Shown here: in pieces, positions 58,601 to 64,000 of the stretch
Numbering within the stretch: position 1 is the first letter of the stretch
How the letters are laid out: every line of letters begins with the position of its first letter
NCBI RefSeq assembly: GCF_901933205.1
Contig: NC_044600.1
Coordinates: forward strand, 4,316,501-4,380,500
Length of the DNA: 64,000 nt
Origin: Camarhynchus parvulus
Lineage: Eukaryota > Chordata > Aves > Passeriformes > Thraupidae
Reading direction: 5' to 3'
Made by a program: the position numbers and the translations under genes
The notes under the pieces: generated by a model
Database searches by the model: none
What the model was told of the DNA's origin: nothing
The model's input: only the letters and a program-made list of their open reading frames with translations

Positions 58601-60816
58601 GGCAGCTGCTTTTTCCCAGCCTGTGTGAATTCCTCACCAGCTCCACGGCCCTGCCAGGAGCGGCAGCAGCAGCCAAGGTGTCTGCATGGAGCTCTCCCTG
58701 TTTTCCAGCTGTAAGGAGCGGAATGGAGCAGAGGTGCCACTGTGACAAGCCAGCAGCACTGAGAAAGCTCTCCCAGAGTCTCCAAGTGAATTTGGAGGAA
58801 GCCAGAACGGCGGGGTTGGAGTGAAACAAACGGGCAGACAAACAGGGAATGACAATTTTGGGCTCCCCTGAGCTTTCCACAGCTCTCAGCAGATCCATCA
58901 GAGACACGAAGGGAGTCAGAGGGAAATGCTGAGCAATCAGTGTGGCATTTTATGGAGGAAAAATCCTTTGTGGAGAAAATATTTATGGCAAAATGTTCTG
59001 TACAGAAACTGATACCATGTGTTTATCCCATTAAAATCTTATCTAAGGGGTCTGGGGGTCTCCTGCAGGTTCTGTGCTCAGGTAATCATCTCCCTCACTC
59101 AAAAAATGCCATTAATTGAGTCCAGTGGGTGCAAAAAAATGCCATTAATTGAGTCCATTGGGTCAACTGAGTCCAAAAAACTGCCATTAATTGATATAAA
59201 ATGGGTTCATAGTTTTATTTGTAGCATTAATACAGATGGAATCATCTCTGAGTGAAAACATCTTCCACCTAGAGTGCTAAAGAACCAATATTAATAGCTA
59301 GGTGCAACATAAAACACTTTATAATTGTCTCATTAAAATGCATTGAGCAATGAGGACTTTGTCATAACGGAAGAAATAGGTTACTTCTGTGGCTGCCAGC
59401 TTAATGATTGTGCTTAATCACCCATTGTTTGGTGATTGAAAATTTGGAAAGGTGTTTTAATTTAAACTTTGAGGCATTCTCAGAGTGCATGTGCTGCTGA
59501 AAGGTATTGTTGGAAGGCTGTTGTGGCACTCACAAGGGCTCAATCTCTCAGTAAATCCAAGTTGCTGCTCCCCCAGCCACATGCTGCCTCAAGCCCTCGC
59601 TGCTGAGCTCAGGGACAATTTTAGATATCATTATTTAACAAGGCTGACTTCTTTCTCTGAGTTAATTTGATCTTCAGCCCTTGATCATCTGCCTCTGTTT
59701 ATGTGCAGTTATCCATCCTTGAAAATTTTCGAAGTAATATTTCGCTGTGAATATTGGAAGTATTTTAATTCTGACTATCTCTTTCAATGGTTCCTGTAAT
59801 TACAAGGTACGTCATTCATTTGAGATTTAAATCTGCTTCCTTCCCACACAAACCCAGCATTATTTCTCTTTTCCTCGAGATTACTGTTAGCAGATTTTAA
59901 AAGTGAGGCTTATTAATCTTTGTATTAAAAAAGCAGATCCTCCTCTTTTGAAGAGTCCTGCCCTGGTGCTTTTTGCTGGCCTGCCAGAGGAGGTACCACA
60001 CTGTGCTTGTTGCAGGAAGAAAAATCAAAGATTGTTCCTCCTCCTTTTACGAGGTAAATATTGATGCTCAGAATTAAATTATTTGAACTTGCTTCAAAAC
60101 AACCAAAAACTGGTGAAATGTAATTAGGCTGGAGCTGGGGTTTTGTAGCTTTGTTAGGGAGGTTGAGGTGCCCCACTAGAATTATCCTTGCTGCTTACAG
60201 GTGATTTCTGCTCATGCTCCTGGGCTGGGCTGTGGCTAAGAGCCATTCTTTACAAATCTGACCTCATCCTGTGAGATGTTTCCTCCCCTGAGTGCTCTGC
60301 TTCTCACTGAAGCCAATTCACAACATTTACTAAAACCCCTCCCATTAAGGGCCTCTCACAAGGCATGGCTTGGATTTTTTCCTGATCCCTGGAAGTCTGC
60401 TTGTCTCTCAATTTTTTACCCTTTTCAGCTGTTCTGCCACAGCTCCACCTATGCCTGTGACAGCTCCTCAGTGGCAGGAGAAGCAACTCTTTCAGTGTCA
60501 GAGTCAGCTTGTGGAAGACTCTTCATAATGGCTTGTCCCTGTGGATTTACAGCAAAGGAGGAAATATAAGAAAGAAGTGGCAGTGGTGGAGAGCCCTGTC
60601 CCTCCTTGCTCAGCACTCATGGCTGCTGTTGGTTGTTGAGAACAAGGCAATGACCTGCAAAGTGTTTTGTGGCATTTCCCTGTAGCAAAGACTCTGATTA
60701 AAGATCCATTGCCTGGAAATTGCTGCCTCAGATTTGTCCTGGACGTGGCTGGGACAGCGTTGGCTTTGTTATGCCGTTGGATAGTGTTGGAGGATGGGCA
60801 GTGAACTCCTGCAGAG
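58601..60816. other. Intergenic DNA, mostly AT-rich
   Basis: Apart from the three-copy repeat at 59.1 kb, nothing is recognised. AT-rich segments near 59,270-59,480 and 59,700-59,900 might be conserved noncoding elements, which this sequence alone cannot show. Confidence 0.45.
59098..59193. repeat. Three-copy short tandem repeat (AATGCCATTAATTGAGTCC)
   Basis: Three copies of a 33-50-bp unit containing TGCCATTAATTGA, with A-runs before each. Local duplication, non-coding. Confidence 0.75.
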
Positions 60817-61252
60817 CAGCACAGGATCCCAAATCCCTGAGGCTGGGAAGGACCTCTGGGATCATGGAATCCAGCCTGGGACCAATCCAGGGCACTGAGT
60901 GCCACATCCGGGCCTTCCTTGGACACCTTCAGGGATGGGGCACTCCAAACCTCCCTGGGCAGCCCCTGCCAAGGCCTGGCCTCCCTTTCCATGGAGAAAT
61001 TCCTGCTGCTGTCCAACCTGAGCCTGCCCTGGCTCAGCTCATGGCTGTTCCCTCTGCTCCTGTCCCTGTTCCCTGGGAGCAGAGCCTCCCCCTGGCTGTC
61101 CCCTCCTGGCAGGAGCTGTGCAGAGCCACAAGGTGCCCCCTGAGTCCCCCCAGCTCCCTCAGACCCTCCTGGTGCTCCAGCCCCTTCTCCAGCTCTGTTC
61201 CCTTCCTTGGACATGCTCCAGCCCCTCAGGGTCTTTCTGGCAGTGAAATCAG
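60817..61252 (-). mobile_element. CR1 LINE 3'-half fragment (antisense)
   Basis: Long antisense CR1: AATCCCTGAGGCTGGGAAGG, ACTCCAAACCTCCCTGGGCA, ATGGAGAAATTCCTGCTGCT and GTTCCCTGGGAGCAGAGCC, then CAGAGCCACAAGGTGCCCCC. The closest relative within the window is the piece at 29,889-30,301, with the same block order. The 207- and 256-codon frames here are by-products. Confidence 0.9.
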
Positions 61253-63202
61253 GAGCAGGCTGCAGTTCTGGCACGTTGACATTCTGTATTTAATACACCT
61301 GGCAAGCCCAGCTGAGGAAAACACAACCTGCATCCTTCTTTAGTATTTTCAACAGCCCCATTGTGGCTCGAGAGGCTTCTCAGCCTAGTAAAGAGTTTCA
61401 AGTTAGTTCTAGTTACTTACCTGCTCATCTACATATAATACTGTTATTTGTCTAATTGTTTCTATTCTTGTGTGTTTGCTATGTAAAAATGCAGTAAAGC
61501 CATTATGCAGGAAAAGAAAAGTGGTTGAGATGATTATTCTGTTATCAGTCATGACTAAGATGAAGAGAGATATACTAGCAAGACATTGTTCCTAAAATAG
61601 ATATCTTGCAAACAAGAAATGTCAGTCAAATGAGGTTTAAATTAAATTCCTGATAGCAATTACTTACAGAATTATCATGCTCCCATTGAAGTTATTATGA
61701 ATATTGTCACCAGAGTTAATGGGAAAAGAAGTTGGGCTTAAGAGACTGATTCTGAAACATATTCCAGAATGTGCTCAGCTTGTGTCCTGCTGAGCCCAAA
61801 GTCAGAGGGCTACAAAGAGCATCCCTGGCTGAAGAGTGGCTCCAGCCTCAGGGCAGTGGGAAAAGGTGAAATGAGAGCTGGAAATATTGAATGGCCACAA
61901 ACGAGTGACCTCACAGGGAGCAGAACTGATGAAGTGCAGAAATGTGATGTGCGTTCCAAATAAAGAACTGATGAGTCAAGTTGTGCCCCAATTGGAGCAG
62001 GAGCAAAGTCAAGGCGGCTGGAAAATAACCTTGATTGTGGTGGAGAAGAAAGAGCAGAGGAGCTGTGGTGACCCCCAGGAGCCCCAGAGCAGCAGGGGCT
62101 GGCAACTGAGTGCTTGGATTTCATGTTGCTGTGGTTCTCTGCCCCTCCAGCATGGGGACCCTCTCAGCACTCACTGCTGCTGCAGCAATTACCTGAAGAG
62201 CCAAACTGATATCCCTCAAGTGGCATTCAGGACCTCCTCCCTGCTCCAGCAGTGCAGCTATTACTCATCCAGTCAAGTCCTTTTGTTACAAAATAAGGAG
62301 AAAACAACTTCTAAATATATAATTTTAAATTGGTGTCTTTATACTGCAAGACACAAACAGCTACTGCTGAATTATTTCTGACAGATACTAAGTTCCTATT
62401 TAATCTTTCAGGTTGAGGCATTTTTCTAAGCATGGCTCAGTAGGAAGTTAATTATAATCTTCCAAAACGGGAAGAATTTTCACCTGGGATGATTAGGATA
62501 CTGGTTTGAGGCATGGTATGTGGGCTCTTAGCTAAAGTTAGGCACTGGCAACATCTTTGGCTCTCTCTCACTGCAGAAGTAACACCTTCTGCTGTCACAA
62601 GAACTACCCTGAAGATGGAGATCACGATGATTTTGGATGCAATCAATCCCTTAAGTATTCATCATTGTTGATACATTTGCATATTGGAACATCATGGTGG
62701 TTTATTCTGCGCTCTGAGGCGAAATTCGCTCTGAATTCCAGTTGGATTTTTCAAGCTTGGTTTCAGCTTCAAGGATAAATCAGGTTTGAAGAACTATAAC
62801 GAAGCAAGTTCTGGAAAAAGACAAAAGTATGTGAGATTCAGTTTTTTTTAAAAAAAGGATCAATTGCTTGTGGTAGATTTGCCATCTGTTGGTGTGTGCA
62901 CACTGCTGCAGTGACTTATTTCAGTATTTAATGACGTTTTCTGACTGCACTTGGCTCAGCTAACTTTGGGAGTTTCCATCAGAAAAACACTTGGTCATGT
63001 TTTCGTCAGCGGCTTTTGGGAAGAGATGAATTACCAAAGAAATTCTTGTTGATGAGTCCTTAGGAGGAGCTTGGACAAAGCTGGGCCTTGGGGTTTCACT
63101 GAGTCATTACATGGAGGCTGCAGGATTCCTGTGGCCTCTGCTGGGCTTTCCTCAGCTCAGACTCCAGAAGGGCCCACAAAGCCTGAGTGTCCATCCCTGC
63201 AG
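61253..63202. other. Intergenic DNA, nothing recognised
   Basis: AT-rich, with a possible conserved noncoding look around 61,380-61,770 and 62,640-62,960, but no exon, RNA gene or repeat family is supported. Confidence 0.45.
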
Positions 63203-63384
63203 CGTGAGTCATGGGTGTGAAACCAGCCCCCTCATGGGTGTGAAACCAGCCCCCTCATGTGTAAAACCAGCCCCTGATGGGGCAAAACCAGCCCCCTCAT
63301 GGGTGTAAAACCAACCCCCTTATGGGGTAAAACCAGCCCCCTCATGGGGTAAAACCAACCCCCTTATGGGGTAAAACCAGCCCC
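63203..63384. repeat. 23-bp minisatellite, about eight copies, dimeric in its second half
   Basis: The unit is close to GTAAAACCAGCCCCCTCATGGG. In the first half copies carry GTGTGAAACCAGCC. In the second half units alternate strictly between CCAGCCCCCTCATGGGG and CCAACCCCCTTATGGGG, making a 46-bp dimer repeat. It is not a CRISPR: there are no unique spacers. Confidence 0.93.
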
Positions 63385-64000
63385 CTGCTTACTCCATCCC
63401 TGTGTGCCCTCCTGGGGTGCTCTGGATCCCCTGTCCTTTCCCACAGGACCTGAGAGCTGCTCATTGCTTTCCTTCTCTTTGTAATTTGTGCACATTATTG
63501 CCAACTATTTCATGTTTATTCCAAATGAGCAGTGAAAATGTGTGCAGAGAAACAGGAATTTCCCCACTCCTCAGCTCTGAGTGAGTGCCCAGCCCAGGAA
63601 TGCCCAGCCTGGGGAAAGGAGCAGTGCCTGTTGTGGGGTGGAGGTGGGATATACACCTGTGTGAAATCCCAAATGTGCACAGGGGATTAACCCCTCTCCC
63701 TGGCAATATAAAGCCAGGAAAAACCAGATCCATCTAAGCAGCAGGCTCAGAGTGAGGTACTTTGGGGATAAGGGTGGAATTTTTGAGGTGTTATGATCAT
63801 TGTAATAGTAGATATTCTGGAAAACTTTGGCAAACTGATGGAAGAAATATCCCACAAGATTGTTCTGTACAGGATCTCACCCTTGGTTTATGATACCTGA
63901 ATTGCTTGAGCCTGAACACAAATCTGGAGCTGTATTTTTCGCTATTGCTTACCCGGTTTGTAGGTTCTGTCTGGCATCTGCTTTCCTGGCCAGTGTGGAG
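63385..64000. other. Intergenic DNA at the window edge
   Basis: No feature recognised. The neighbouring gene downstream of HDX is not reached in this window. Confidence 0.5.

Noticed and set aside
58189..58824. Frames of 198 and 201 codons
   Set aside because: Same reason: a CR1 relic read in both directions.
60504..61343. Frames of 256 and 207 codons
   Set aside because: They cover an antisense CR1 3' region, which is non-coding; no reverse transcriptase motifs are present.
63203..63384. CRISPR-like regular repeats
   Set aside because: The repeats are contiguous with no unique spacers, and the DNA is vertebrate.

Overview
The window is vertebrate nuclear DNA, most likely from a bird and probably a songbird. 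It has one spliced gene with GT-AG introns, a CpG-island promoter, many short CR1 retrotransposon tails of the avian kind, and a solo LTR that resembles a passerine ERVK-type element. No bacterial-style operon, CRISPR array, rRNA or tRNA gene was seen. The species call is inference from repeat content and gene identity.

The only protein-coding gene I can support is HDX (highly divergent homeobox), on the + strand. It runs from a CpG-island promoter near 11.3 kb to a probable poly(A) signal at 52,548. I rebuilt ten exons: a noncoding exon 1 ending at 11,430 and nine coding exons (19,548 to 46,296). Every junction has GT/AG ends and a consistent reading phase, giving a predicted 699-residue protein, close to my recollection of about 690 for human HDX. 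The protein has an N-terminal homeodomain (about residues 1-63), a long low-complexity linker, a second homeodomain (about 445-505), an acidic region and a C-terminal helical, coiled-coil-like segment. The two homeodomains are encoded the same way: a 147-bp exon, then an exon beginning with Thr-Trp.

Layout. 1-10 kb is AT-rich DNA upstream with no supported gene. 10-12.8 kb holds CR1 tails, the CpG island, exon 1, a GAT microsatellite and a 33/34-bp minisatellite. 12.8-46.3 kb is the gene body. Intron 4 (26.5-35.3 kb) carries the most unusual structure in the window: a roughly 1.79-kb CpG-rich inverted repeat with two about 750-bp arms around a core of degenerate GCACGCGACC-like repeats. Each arm carries the same short outward-facing ORF. 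46.3-52.6 kb is a long, AT-rich probable 3' UTR. 52.6-64 kb is downstream DNA with a 16-bp GC-rich minisatellite, a solo LTR, several CR1 tails and a 23-bp minisatellite; no gene could be supported there.

HDX is a predicted nuclear DNA-binding protein of poorly known function. Exons 2 to 5 all begin and end in phase 0, so skipping one of the internal exons would leave the frame intact.
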